Positions 13,787-20,819 of a stretch of DNA of 20,819 nt are shown in pieces. The stretch lies in the NCBI GenBank assembly GCA_041493035.1, contig JBGPYB010000082.1, positions 1-20,819 on the forward strand, given 5' to 3'. This DNA comes from JBGPYB01 sp041493035 (lineage in GTDB: Bacteria > Acidobacteriota > Vicinamibacteria > Fen-336). How positions within the stretch are numbered: the stretch's first letter is position 1; each line of letters starts with the position of its first letter. The position numbers and the translations under genes are program-made. A model generated the notes under the pieces. That model worked only from the letters and a program-made list of their open reading frames with translations. It had not been told where the DNA came from and did no database searches.

Positions 13787-15019
13787 TCACTCGTGCTCCG
13801 CGAGCGACGCCTTGGCGAACTCCGACTTCAGGACGAAGCTGCCCTCGGTCACGACGACCTGGCCGGTCTTGATGCCGGCGAGGATTTCGGTGAACCCCTC
13901 GAAGCTGTGGCCCACCTCCGCGAACTGGCGCTCGAAGACGCCCGGCTCCACCTCGACGAACAGGACCGTGCGGCCCTCAAGCGTCTGGAGCGCGGACTGC
14001 GGGACGGCGGCAACGGCCTTCGCGGCGAACTCCGGTCGCGGAACGTCCACTGTGGCCTTGACGAACATGCCCGGCTTGAGCTTCTCGGACGGGTTCTGCA
14101 CCGTTACTCGGAGCTTCACGGAGCGCGTCGTCGTGTCGAGCACGCTCCCCACGAAGTCGATCCGCCCATGGAACGTCTCCTGCCGGTAGGCGTCGGCGCG
14201 GATTGTGACGGAGAGCCCTTTGCGGAGCAGGGACAAGTCTTTCTCGTAGGCCTCGACGAAGACCCAGACGCTCCTCAGGTCGGCCAGGGTGAGCAGGGGC
14301 TGGAGGGCTTCGAAGAGGGAGCCGGGCGTGACCTTGCGCTCGATCACGCGACCAGCGAAGGGGGCCCGGAGCGTGAGCCGGGGACCGTCCCCAGCCGCAA
14401 GCGCTCCGTTCGACTCGACGCTCTCGCGAAGGCTCTCGATCTGCTCGTCCGTCTCGCCGTAGAGGTGCAGCGTCCGCTCCGCGCCCTGGGCGGCGGCCTT
14501 GCGCGAGAGGTACTCGCCCTCCCGGGCCTGGAATTCGCCCGAGCTGATGGCCTTCGCGTCCACCAGCGCCTTCGCCCTCTCGTACGCGCGTGCGGCGACA
14601 CGCAGCGACGACAGCTCGCGCAGGAGCTCCTCGCGGGCCTTGCCCAGGTCCACGCTCTCCACGACGAGCAGCGGATCGCCCTTCGAAACGAGGGCGCCCA
14701 GATCGACCGGGATCGTCGCCACACGGCCGCGGACGTTGGCGGCGACCTGCAGCAGCCGGTTCTCGTCGTGACCCACGCTGCCGGTCAGGACGAGCATGTG
14801 CTCGAGGTCCACCGGCTTGACCTGCCAGGTGGCGATGCCCGCCTCGGAGATCGCCGCAGCGGTGAGCGCGACGCGGGTCGGGAGCTGCTCGGATTTCTCC
14901 GAGGTCAGCGTCTCAGCCTTCTGGGCCTGCTCCGCGGGCGCGGGAGCCCTCCGGCAGGCGCTGCCAGCACCGGCTGCCAGCACGAGTGCGATGGAAACTC
15001 GGACGAAAGAGGGCTTCAT
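13787..15019 (-). CDS. czcB: RND periplasmic adaptor (CzcB/CusB family)
   Basis: A 410-aa membrane-fusion protein linking the RND pump to the outer-membrane channel. An N-terminal signal (VSIALVLAAGAGSACRR) contains a cysteine that may be lipidated, although the lipobox is weak. It is followed by a barrel-sandwich half (VRGRVATIPVDLGALVSKGD), a long alpha-hairpin (about 160-240), the second lipoyl half (LTLRAPFAGRVIERKVTPGS), and beta-barrel and membrane-proximal domains (SVKLRVTVQNPSEKLKPGMF). There is no N-terminal or C-terminal Met- or His-rich metal-binding extension. GGAG lies 7 nt before the ATG. It starts 3 nt after the TolC-family stop and ends 1 nt before czcA, so czcC-czcB-czcA form a compact operon. 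Confidence 0.95.
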   Translation of the reverse strand: MKPSFVRVSIALVLAAGAGSACRRAPAPAEQAQKAETLTSEKSEQLPTRVALTAAAISEAGIATWQVKPVDLEHMLVLTGSVGHDENRLLQVAANVRGRVATIPVDLGALVSKGDPLLVVESVDLGKAREELLRELSSLRVAARAYERAKALVDAKAISSGEFQAREGEYLSRKAAAQGAERTLHLYGETDEQIESLRESVESNGALAAGDGPRLTLRAPFAGRVIERKVTPGSLFEALQPLLTLADLRSVWVFVEAYEKDLSLLRKGLSVTIRADAYRQETFHGRIDFVGSVLDTTTRSVKLRVTVQNPSEKLKPGMFVKATVDVPRPEFAAKAVAAVPQSALQTLEGRTVLFVEVEPGVFERQFAEVGHSFEGFTEILAGIKTGQVVVTEGSFVLKSEFAKASLAEHE

Positions 15020-15022
15020 GCA

Positions 15023-16273
15023 CTATCTCCAGGGATTGAAGTCGGGTCCGACGAGCCTCTGGACCTCGGCTAGCGCCACGGACAGCGCGAGGTGGGCTTC
15101 GGCCGTCTCGCGCAGCGTGTCGCGGTAGGTGCGCTGCGCGTCCAGCAGGTCGAGGAGCGAGGTCTCTCCCTCCTCGAAGCTGAAGCGAGCCAAACCGACG
15201 CTCCGCGCCGCCGAGGGGAGGATCTCGCCCTCGAGCAGCACCGCCTGGTCGGCGGCGACCTGCAACTCCTTCAGGCGAGCTTCGATCTCGGTTGCGAGCT
15301 CAAGCCGCGCGCGGTCAGCCTCGGCGCCGGAGACCAGGGTCGACGCCTGGGCCCGCGCGATCTCGCCGCGCTTCGCGTTCCACAGCGGAACCTTAAGGCC
15401 CAGCGAGAAGCCGCTCGCCTGCTTGTCAAGCTCTTCGCTCCGGAAGAGCTTGACGTCCAGGTCGGGAATCCGACTCCGCCGGGCGACGTCGAGGAGCGCA
15501 CGTTGCCGCTCGGCCTCGGCGCGGGCCGCGCGAAGGCGAGGGCTGCGCGCCAGCATGTCGGCCACGACGGCGTCACGATCGAGAACGGGCATCGGAGGAT
15601 GCGGCACAGCCTCGACGGCCAGCGGACGAGGCAGAACCTCCACGGCGAGCGTGCGCAGGACGGTCTCCGCGGACTCCGCCTCACGCTCGGCCGCAGCGAG
15701 GCTGCGTTGTTGGCGGAGCCACTCGACCGTGGCCTTGATGCGGTCGGACTCGCGCGACTCACCAAGGTCGGCCCGGCGGGTCACCAGGTCGCGCAGAGAG
15801 CGCGCGTCCTCTTCGCTCGACCTGGCGACCTCGTGCCGGGACCGCGCGGCCACAAGCCTCGCGAACGCCTTCCTCGCCTCCGACGCCAGCTCCCACCGCA
15901 GGCTTTCGGCCCCGGCTCGCAGGGCGTCGCTCTGGCGGTCCCCTGCGCGGATGCCCGCGCTGAAGGTCCCCGGCCAGGGAATGGTCTGTGAGATTGAGTA
16001 GCCGGTCTCAGTTCGAGTGCCCGACCCGTCCGTGGGCCGGGCCCGGTCGTGCGAATACTCGAAGGTGGGGTCTGGGAGCAACCGGGCTGACTTCCGCTCG
16101 GCGTCGGCAGCAGCTTCCAGACCGCCGGTTTGTCCGACCACCGGGTGAGCCCGGAGGACGATCGCGACGTAGCGCTCCACGTCGAAGCTTTCCTGCGCAC
16201 CGGAGGGCAGAGATCCGGCGAGCAGGATAGCCAAGACGGCGCTAGCTGGGGTCCGACCAAGCGACAGCGACAC
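15023..16273 (-). CDS. czcC: TolC-family outer-membrane factor (CzcC-like)
   Basis: About 416 aa from GTG at 16273, chosen because GGAGG lies 5 nt upstream; in-frame TTG (16285) and GTG (16279) overlap that ribosome site. A signal peptide (PASAVLAILLAGSLPSGAQ) precedes the mature protein. Two repeats of long helices and strands typical of outer-membrane factors are visible (for example RAHPVVGQTGGLEAAADAER in the first and ARSPRLRAARAEAERQRALL in the second), each followed by a beta segment (YSISQTIPWPG; FSLGLKVPLWN). The C-terminal helix has SLLDLLDAQRTYRDT, a CzcC-family signature. It forms the exit duct for the CzcBA pump encoded next to it. Confidence 0.95.
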   Translation of the reverse strand: MSLSLGRTPASAVLAILLAGSLPSGAQESFDVERYVAIVLRAHPVVGQTGGLEAAADAERKSARLLPDPTFEYSHDRARPTDGSGTRTETGYSISQTIPWPGTFSAGIRAGDRQSDALRAGAESLRWELASEARKAFARLVAARSRHEVARSSEEDARSLRDLVTRRADLGESRESDRIKATVEWLRQQRSLAAAEREAESAETVLRTLAVEVLPRPLAVEAVPHPPMPVLDRDAVVADMLARSPRLRAARAEAERQRALLDVARRSRIPDLDVKLFRSEELDKQASGFSLGLKVPLWNAKRGEIARAQASTLVSGAEADRARLELATEIEARLKELQVAADQAVLLEGEILPSAARSVGLARFSFEEGETSLLDLLDAQRTYRDTLRETAEAHLALSVALAEVQRLVGPDFNPWR

Positions 16274-16320
16274 GCACACCTCCAAGGCAGACGGCGGTAG
16301 CAGAGAAGGGAGCCCCCAGC

Positions 16321-16339
16321 CCGAGCCTCGCGGGCTCGG
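16321..16339. repeat. 7-bp hairpin between the Cys-rich gene and czcC
   Basis: CCGAGCC-tcgcg-GGCTCGG forms a short stable stem in the gap between the two genes. It could modulate downstream expression or mRNA stability. It has no U-tract. Confidence 0.35.
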
Positions 16340-16353
16340 CTAGGGAGAGCCGT

Positions 16354-16716
16354 TCAGACGCGGAGCTGAGGGGGGTGGTAGGGAAGGGGAAGGATTCCGG
16401 CAGGAGCGGCCAAGCCGGCGGCCTGGGCAGCCGGGACGCCCGGGCTTGGAGAGGGCGGGAGCACACTCTGGCCGGCAGCAAGGCCGCGGGAACAGCAGAA
16501 GCAGTCGGGGACGCACTGGCCCAAACACGCGTCTGCAGTGCCGCTCTGGGCCGCAGCGGAAATGGTGAGTCCGGTCGCGCCGGAGGCAAGGAAGCGATCG
16601 CAGTTCCCGTCCTGGCTGAGATCAGCGAGGATGAGGTACGCGAACGCCAAGGCGAGCACCCTGATCGAACTCGCGCGACGGGATGGGCGCGTTCGCATCA
16701 GTGCCCAAGGTACCAT
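16354..16716 (-). CDS. Small Cys-rich membrane or periplasmic protein (CX3CX3CXCC)
   Basis: About 120 aa from ATG 16716 (GGAG 6 nt upstream; nearby ATG 16722, GTG 16728 and ATG 16698 are alternatives). After a basic N-terminus comes a hydrophobic segment (IRVLALAFAYLILADLS) that could be a signal sequence or single membrane anchor. A compact cysteine cluster follows: ACLGQCVPDCFCCSR with C64, C68, C72, C74 and C75, plus C39. The C-terminal 40 residues are Pro/Ala-rich and probably flexible. The cluster looks suited to binding a soft metal ion. Its place directly upstream of czcC and after copper-related genes suggests a metal chaperone or sensor at the envelope. I cannot name a family. Confidence 0.65.
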   Translation of the reverse strand: MVPWALMRTRPSRRASSIRVLALAFAYLILADLSQDGNCDRFLASGATGLTISAAAQSGTADACLGQCVPDCFCCSRGLAAGQSVLPPSPSPGVPAAQAAGLAAPAGILPLPYHPPQLRV

Positions 16717-16752
16717 GACCATCTCCACGTCGCCAACTTTAGGCCTAGCGCC

Positions 16753-17304
16753 TCACGCTGTCGTGAACGGAAACTCCATTCCGTAGCTGCCGTTTGAACC
16801 ACGCCAGCCGGGCCCCATCATCCCCCAGGGATTGCCCGCGTGGGAGCCGCCCATCATGCCGCCCATGATCCATTGTCCGCCCATCATCGGACCGTACTGG
16901 GTGTAGTCGAGTTGTTGCCCGGCCTGGGTCATCATGCCTGCGCCGATGTGCACGACATAAGTCGTGTGAGGCGAGAGCGGGCCTAGCGGCGTGCAGGTCA
17001 GGGTCATACGGTCGCCCGACCAGCCGTAGTTCAAGGGCACCGTCGGGCCCGCGAGGTCACCCATGTGGAGATCGACGTATTGCTCCATGCCGACGCCCAT
17101 GGGGGCCCCGAAGCGGAGGCCGACCTGGCTGGTGACGGGCACACTCGTCGTCCCACCTTGTGGCGTCACCGACATGAAGGTGGCGCTCGTTGAACCGGTA
17201 CCCACCACGCTGGGACCCATCATGTTCCCGTTGTTGCCGCCGCAACCGACACCCAGCAACGCTACGCTGAAGACCGTCGCTATCAAGCCAGCCGTCCGTT
17301 TCAT
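16753..17304 (-). CDS. Met-rich lipoprotein with bacterial Ig-like (Big_5/SbsA) domain
   Basis: A 183-aa protein with a signal sequence ending LLGVGC (lipid-attachment Cys21). Residues about 42-125 follow the SbsA-type Ig-like pattern (VTPQGGTTSVPVTSQVGLRF, then LSPHTTYVVHIG). It has 18 methionines in all; seven fall at positions 140-163 in GPMMGGQWIMGGMMGG and the WGMMG that follows. Clusters like these bind Cu(I) in periplasmic copper proteins. It starts 19 nt downstream of the multicopper oxidase gene, so the two are probably cotranscribed and it may store copper or deliver it to the oxidase. Copper binding is inferred. Confidence 0.8.
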   Translation of the reverse strand: MKRTAGLIATVFSVALLGVGCGGNNGNMMGPSVVGTGSTSATFMSVTPQGGTTSVPVTSQVGLRFGAPMGVGMEQYVDLHMGDLAGPTVPLNYGWSGDRMTLTCTPLGPLSPHTTYVVHIGAGMMTQAGQQLDYTQYGPMMGGQWIMGGMMGGSHAGNPWGMMGPGWRGSNGSYGMEFPFTTA

Positions 17305-17323
17305 GAATCCCTCTCGTTGACTG

Positions 17324-18772
17324 TCAAACCACCTCGAGGTTCAGCATCATGCCCGCGTCCTCGTGTTCGAGGTTGTGGCAGTGAAGAACGTAGAGGCCGG
17401 CGTGGTGCTCAAAGCGGAGCGCCAGCTCAACGGTCTCTCCTGGCCACACGAGAACGGTGTCCTTGATTCCCAGCTCGTGGGGACCAAGGGGCCTGCTCGA
17501 ACGGCTTACGACCTGGAACTGCGTGGCGTGTACGTGGAACGGATGCGGCTCGCTCGAGGCATTGACGACCTCCCACGCCTCAACCACGCCTCGCTCGGCG
17601 CGCACGTCCACCCGGCTGGCGTCGAAGCTGCGGCCATTGATCGTAAAGGCGCCGGCAAAGGGCGGCATCCGCATGTCCATCACGAAGCGGCGCCTCACTT
17701 CGGCACGGCCGGGATCGAGGCGCTGCAGCGGGACGAGCTGCGCCGGCAGCGGCGTCGGCGCCGGGCCGGGACGTTGCACAGTCAGGCGTAGCAGGGAGAA
17801 TCCGGCGCCCTGGGTCGAGACGTTCCCCATCCCCATGCCGGGTCCCATCCCTCCTCGTGAGGCGAAGGCCAGGCTGACGAGCCGCAGCGATCGCCCAACG
17901 GGCTCCCGCGTGAAGTCCACGAGGATCTCGGCGCGCTCCCCCGGGCCGAGGAACAGGTCCGTGGCAGCGACGGGACGCTCGAGGAGGCCCCCATCTCCGG
18001 CGATGACCTGGAAGGTGCGGCCGTCGTCGAACGCCACGCGGAAGATCCGGGCGTTCGAACCGTTGAGCAAACGAAAACGATAGACGGTCGCGGCCACGGA
18101 CAGCTCCGCGTCGGGAGTACCGTTCACCAAGGCGGCATCGCCCAGGTATCCCGCCATGAGGTCCATCGGCGAAGGCGCGTAGTTGAACGAGCCGTCCGCC
18201 GTCCGGCGGCGGTCTTGGAGGAGCAGCGGGATGTCCTGATCGCCCGCCGGCAATCCGAGGGCACGCTCTTCATCGTCCTCGACGATGAAAAACCCCGCCA
18301 TGCCACCGTAGACCTGCGCTGCGGTGCGCCCGTCGGGATGAGGGTGGTACCAGTACGTCGCGGCGCGTTGCTCGATCTGGAAGCGATACTGTCGTGCGCC
18401 TCCGGGAAGGACCAGGTCCCTGGGATAGCCGTCCGCTTCCGCAGGCGCGGCGAGTCCGTGCCAGTGAACGTTCGTGGGCTCGGCAAGTCGGTTCTCGAGG
18501 CGTAGCTCGAAGACATCGCCCCGTCGGTGTCGCAGAGTCGGCGATGGATAGACACCTCCCAGGGTCAGAAGGCTCGTCGACTGGCCCGGCCAGACGGTGT
18601 TGGTCGCGGGCGCGGCCACCAGCGGCCCCACGAGGTCGGGCGGCAGACGGAGCGGTTCCGCCGAGGCGGCAGCCATGTCGAGCAAAGGCAGGAGCACGCC
18701 TCCACCCACACGAACCGCCGAGGCACCCAAGCCTGCGGCCACCGTGTTGCGAAGCCAGTCGCGACGGCGCAT
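17324..18772 (-). CDS. CueO-like multicopper oxidase (Tat-exported)
   Basis: A 482-aa periplasmic enzyme; relatives oxidise toxic Cu(I) to Cu(II). A twin-arginine signal is present (RRRDWLRNT, then a hydrophobic stretch to about residue 38). All four copper-ligand motifs are visible: HWHG (H103, H105), HPHPDG (H143, H145), HPFHVH (H410, H413, H415) and HCHNLEHEDAGMM (H464, C465, H466, H470, with M475 as axial ligand). The last motif is nearly that of CueO (HCHLLEHEDTGMM). A short Met-rich loop (M309, M313, M315) is the counterpart of the much longer Met-rich insertion of CueO. The ATG has GGGAGG 9 nt upstream. It is the first gene after the sigma-54-like promoter and likely heads the operon. 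Confidence 0.95.
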   Translation of the reverse strand: MRRRDWLRNTVAAGLGASAVRVGGGVLLPLLDMAAASAEPLRLPPDLVGPLVAAPATNTVWPGQSTSLLTLGGVYPSPTLRHRRGDVFELRLENRLAEPTNVHWHGLAAPAEADGYPRDLVLPGGARQYRFQIEQRAATYWYHPHPDGRTAAQVYGGMAGFFIVEDDEERALGLPAGDQDIPLLLQDRRRTADGSFNYAPSPMDLMAGYLGDAALVNGTPDAELSVAATVYRFRLLNGSNARIFRVAFDDGRTFQVIAGDGGLLERPVAATDLFLGPGERAEILVDFTREPVGRSLRLVSLAFASRGGMGPGMGMGNVSTQGAGFSLLRLTVQRPGPAPTPLPAQLVPLQRLDPGRAEVRRRFVMDMRMPPFAGAFTINGRSFDASRVDVRAERGVVEAWEVVNASSEPHPFHVHATQFQVVSRSSRPLGPHELGIKDTVLVWPGETVELALRFEHHAGLYVLHCHNLEHEDAGMMLNLEVV

Positions 18773-18820
18773 CTCCTTCGACCTCCCACGGCCGGCCCGC
18801 CGCTAGCCCAATGAATCGGG

Positions 18821-18837
18821 AGCACGAGCCGTGCCAC
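18821..18837 (-). promoter_or_regulatory. Candidate sigma-54 (-24/-12) promoter for the multicopper oxidase operon
   Basis: On the minus strand GTGGCACGGCTCGTGCT matches the sigma-54 consensus TGGCACG-N4-TTGC with a single mismatch in the TTGC part. The GG and GC doublets are exactly 10 nt apart as required. Transcription would start near 18811, giving a leader of about 38 nt before the ATG at 18772. No sigma-70 promoter of similar quality was seen in this gap. Confidence 0.6.
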
Positions 18838-18908
18838 TTCAGAACCGGCCATTTTGTTGGAGCCGACAAGACACGATAGGGTTCGGCTGCGCCGGAGGAG
18901 CTTCCGCC

Positions 18909-18923
18909 CCGCAAGACTTGCGG
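18909..18923. promoter_or_regulatory. Candidate enhancer or operator palindrome CCGCAAGACTTGCGG
   Basis: Perfect 7-bp arms (CCGCAAG / CTTGCGG) flank one central base. The site lies about 100 nt upstream of the predicted sigma-54 transcription start, the usual distance for binding of a sigma-54 enhancer protein. The regulator is not encoded in this window. Confidence 0.5.
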
Positions 18924-19000
18924 CCTGCCGGGAGAGGACCAATTAGCCCAGATCACCCTCTTGCCAACGAGGGATCGCCGCGCGCCCCGGTATTAGGGAT

Positions 19001-19016
19001 GGTCGGACGCCCGACC
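19001..19016. terminator. Short hairpin after the CusA-like gene
   Basis: GGTCGG-acgc-CCGACC starts 10 nt after the cusA stop on the minus strand. The 6-bp stem is modest and no U-tract follows, so it is a weak candidate terminator. Confidence 0.35.
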
Positions 19017-19026
19017 GCGTTGGCTG

Positions 19027-20819
19027 TCAGCCCACGTTTGTTGCGACGTCCCCCTTCACCTCGCGCGTCTTCCAGATCTCATAGATGACTGGGTAGACCA
19101 GCAGCTCCATCAGGAAGGACGTGAAGATACCGCCGATCATCGGCGCCGCGATACGGCGCATGACGTCGGATCCTGCTCCTGTCGACCACATGATCGGCAC
19201 CAGGCCCATGAACATCACTGCGACCGTCATGACCTTCGGACGCAGGCGCTTGACGGCGCCTTCGACGATCGCTTCCTTGAGGTCTCCGAGGTTTCGCATC
19301 CGGCCTTCGGCCTTGGCATGCTGGTAGGCCAGGTCGAGGTACAACAGCATGAAAACACCTGTCTCAGCATCAACACCGAGCAGGGCGATCAGGCCCACCC
19401 ACACCGCGATCGACATGTTGTAGCCGAGGTACCAGACGAAGATGATCGCGCCGACCGCCGAGAATGGCACTGCCAGCAGGATGATCAGCGTCTTCACCGT
19501 TGAGCCGGTATTCAGGTAGAGCAGCAGGAAGACGATGACGAGCGTGAGGGGAACGATCACGAGCAGCCGCTCACGCACGCGCAGCAGGTACTCGTACTGG
19601 CCGCTCCAGGCGAGCTGGTAGCCCGCGGGAACGCGGATCTTCTCCGCCACCGCCTTCTTCGCGTCGTCCACGTAGCCGCCCAGGTCGCGCCCCGTGACGT
19701 CCACGTACACGAACCCCGCCTTGAAGCCCTCTTCGTTGCGGATCATGGGCGGGCCGGTCAGGATCTGGATGGTCGCGAGCTGCTCGAGCGGCACCTGAGC
19801 CCCCGTCGGAGTGGGGACGAGGACACGCCGCAGCTTCGTGAGGTCATCACGAAAGTCGCGGGCGTAACGCACGTTCACAGGGTAACGCTCGCGCCCCTCC
19901 ACCGTCGTCGTGACGTTGTTACCGCCGATGGCTGACTCCACGATGTCGTTAACGTCGCCGGGCGACAGACCATACCTGGCCGCTTCCTCGGTCTTGGCCG
20001 TGAAGTCCAGGTAGTAGCCTCCGATCACACGCTCGAAGAATGCGCTCCGCGTCCCCGGCACCTGTTGCAGGACCTTCTCCAGCTCCAGGCCGATCTTCTC
20101 GATCGTCCCGAGGTCGGGACCCAGGACCTTCACGCCGACGGGCGTTCGCACACCCGTCGTGATCATGTCGATGCGTGTCTTCACCGGGAAGAGCCAGGCG
20201 TTCGCGAACGACGGGATCTGGACGGCCCGGTCCATTTCGTCGATCAGCTCCTCCCACATCAAGCGGCGTTCTTCGGGCCATACCCAGCGGAGGGGTGGCT
20301 TCAGGAGGTCGGGCATCCAACTCGAGTACCAGCGATCGACCTTCTTGGAGCGCCATTCCTTCTCCGGCCGGAGCACGATGGTCGTCTCGACCATGCTCAT
20401 CGGCGCGGGGTCGGTGGGCGTCTCGGCCTTGCCGATCTTGCCGAACACGCTTTCCACCTCCGGGAAGCTCTTGAGCAGCTTGTCCTGGAGCTGGAGGTAT
20501 TTGCCGGCCTCGGTCACCGAGATGCCCGGCAGCGTGATCGGCATGTACAGGATCGTCCCCTCGTTGAGGGGGGGCATGAACTCCGACCCGAGGCCCAGGA
20601 ATACGGGCACGGTGAGGCCCATGACGAGCAGAGCCATGAGAATTGTCGCGTAGCGATGCCTGAGCACGAAGAGCAGTGGCGGCTGATAGAGCGCCATCAG
20701 GTTGCGGCTGATCCAGGTCTTCTCCTCCGGCTCCGCCTTGGAGACCACGATCCGAGTGGCAAGGCTGGACAGCCACGCCGGCCGGAACCGGAACGGCTCC
20801 ATCCGGGTAAACAGGAGCC
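19027..20819 (-). CDS. cusA: CusA-like copper/silver RND efflux pump, C-terminal part (5' end outside the window)
   Basis: The open frame runs through the right edge with no stop, so about 597 residues of the C-terminal half are present. The first in-window ATG is not the real start. Motifs follow E. coli CusA closely: GSEFMPPLNEGTILYMPITL, then TDPAPMSMVETTIVLRP, RIDMITTGVRTPVGVKVLGP, and near the end RPKVMTVAVMFMGLVPIMW with GAGSDVMRRIAAPMIGG. Two of the three CusA metal-site methionines are kept (in SMVETT and RIDMIT), but the third (RYGM, M672) is Leu (RYGL). A segment of about 25-30 residues (near 150-190 from the ATG at 20802) is longer than in E. coli CusA. The partner adaptor gene should lie beyond the right edge. 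Confidence 0.95.
   Translation of the reverse strand, partial: LLFTRMEPFRFRPAWLSSLATRIVVSKAEPEEKTWISRNLMALYQPPLLFVLRHRYATILMALLVMGLTVPVFLGLGSEFMPPLNEGTILYMPITLPGISVTEAGKYLQLQDKLLKSFPEVESVFGKIGKAETPTDPAPMSMVETTIVLRPEKEWRSKKVDRWYSSWMPDLLKPPLRWVWPEERRLMWEELIDEMDRAVQIPSFANAWLFPVKTRIDMITTGVRTPVGVKVLGPDLGTIEKIGLELEKVLQQVPGTRSAFFERVIGGYYLDFTAKTEEAARYGLSPGDVNDIVESAIGGNNVTTTVEGRERYPVNVRYARDFRDDLTKLRRVLVPTPTGAQVPLEQLATIQILTGPPMIRNEEGFKAGFVYVDVTGRDLGGYVDDAKKAVAEKIRVPAGYQLAWSGQYEYLLRVRERLLVIVPLTLVIVFLLLYLNTGSTVKTLIILLAVPFSAVGAIIFVWYLGYNMSIAVWVGLIALLGVDAETGVFMLLYLDLAYQHAKAEGRMRNLGDLKEAIVEGAVKRLRPKVMTVAVMFMGLVPIMWSTGAGSDVMRRIAAPMIGGIFTSFLMELLVYPVIYEIWKTREVKGDVATNVG

Larger units (their letters stand above)
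18773..19026. other. 254-bp intergenic region between CusA-like and multicopper oxidase genes
   Basis: This is the largest gap within the metal island. It carries the sigma-54-like promoter (18821-18837), an upstream palindrome (18909-18923) and a small hairpin at the cusA end (19001-19016). It separates two transcription units on the same strand. Confidence 0.7.

Noticed and set aside
13754..15073. 439-aa open frame on the plus strand
   Set aside because: It is antisense to the adaptor gene, which has clear family motifs; composition is typical of a mirror frame.
18943..18967. TTGGCA as a sigma-70 -35 box upstream of the oxidase
   Set aside because: No acceptable -10 hexamer at 16-18 nt; the sigma-54 match nearer the gene is much better.
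1..20819. tRNA, rRNA, CRISPR arrays and complete insertion sequences
   Set aside because: None seen: no tandem spacer-repeat pattern, no tRNA-like T-loop/cloverleaf signals in the gaps, and no transposase-like protein among the supported genes.

Overview
This window is a GC-rich stretch in which every convincing gene lies on the minus strand. It has two halves: a plasmid- or ICE-like mobilization module (about 1-5.7 kb) and a large heavy-metal/copper efflux island (about 6.3 kb to the right edge). Outer-membrane proteins, a TolC-type channel, RND pumps with a periplasmic adaptor, lipoproteins and a Tat-type multicopper oxidase point to a Gram-negative (diderm) bacterium. High GC and Shine-Dalgarno sites of GGAGG type fit a soil or sediment organism such as a myxobacterial/deltaproteobacterial or acidobacterial lineage, but no rRNA or other marker fixes the taxon.

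Left half, read in transcription order (right to left): a SpoVG-like small protein (5669-5364), a short RadC-type JAB protein (5306-4839), an 82-residue beta-rich hypothetical protein (4829-4581), a ribbon-helix-helix (RHH) protein (4378-4136), then a regulatory/oriT-like interval rich in palindromes (about 4101-3854). Next comes a tightly packed mobilization operon: a 103-aa ORF with an RHH-like tail, RHH protein 1, a MOBP-type relaxase, RHH protein 2, and a 614-aa protein. The main discovery candidate is here. The RHH1-relaxase pair and the RHH2-614-aa pair are recognisable duplicates: the two RHH proteins share a C-terminal motif, each is followed with zero spacing by a GTG-started partner, and the 614-aa protein aligns with the relaxase over its HUH core and its C-terminal tail but has lost most catalytic histidines. 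That protein also seems to carry three tandem copies of the HUH-like fold. A MOBP-like nic sequence (TATCTTG/C) next to a small inverted repeat lies upstream of the operon.

Between the halves, about 600 bp (5670-6277) has no convincing gene. It carries strong hairpins and one copy of a 28-bp direct repeat whose second copy lies at 7701.

Right half, in transcription order: a CusA-like copper/silver RND pump (5' end outside the window), an intergenic region with an excellent sigma-54 (-24/-12) promoter candidate and an upstream palindrome, then a long co-directional array: CueO-like multicopper oxidase, Met-rich Ig-like lipoprotein, small Cys-rich CX3CX3CXCC protein, CzcC/TolC-type outer-membrane factor, CzcB/CusB-type adaptor, CzcA-type RND pump, PII-NG-like regulator, P1B-type ATPase with an APC instead of CPC transmembrane motif, DUF302 protein, lipoprotein, and an outer-membrane beta-barrel protein ending at a 9-bp hairpin. 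Together these would oxidise or bind copper in the periplasm, export divalent metals from cytosol to periplasm (ATPase) and from cell to exterior (RND tripartite pump), with a PII-type sensor translationally coupled between the two pumps. No metal-responsive transcription factor gene is visible here; it may lie beyond the right edge.
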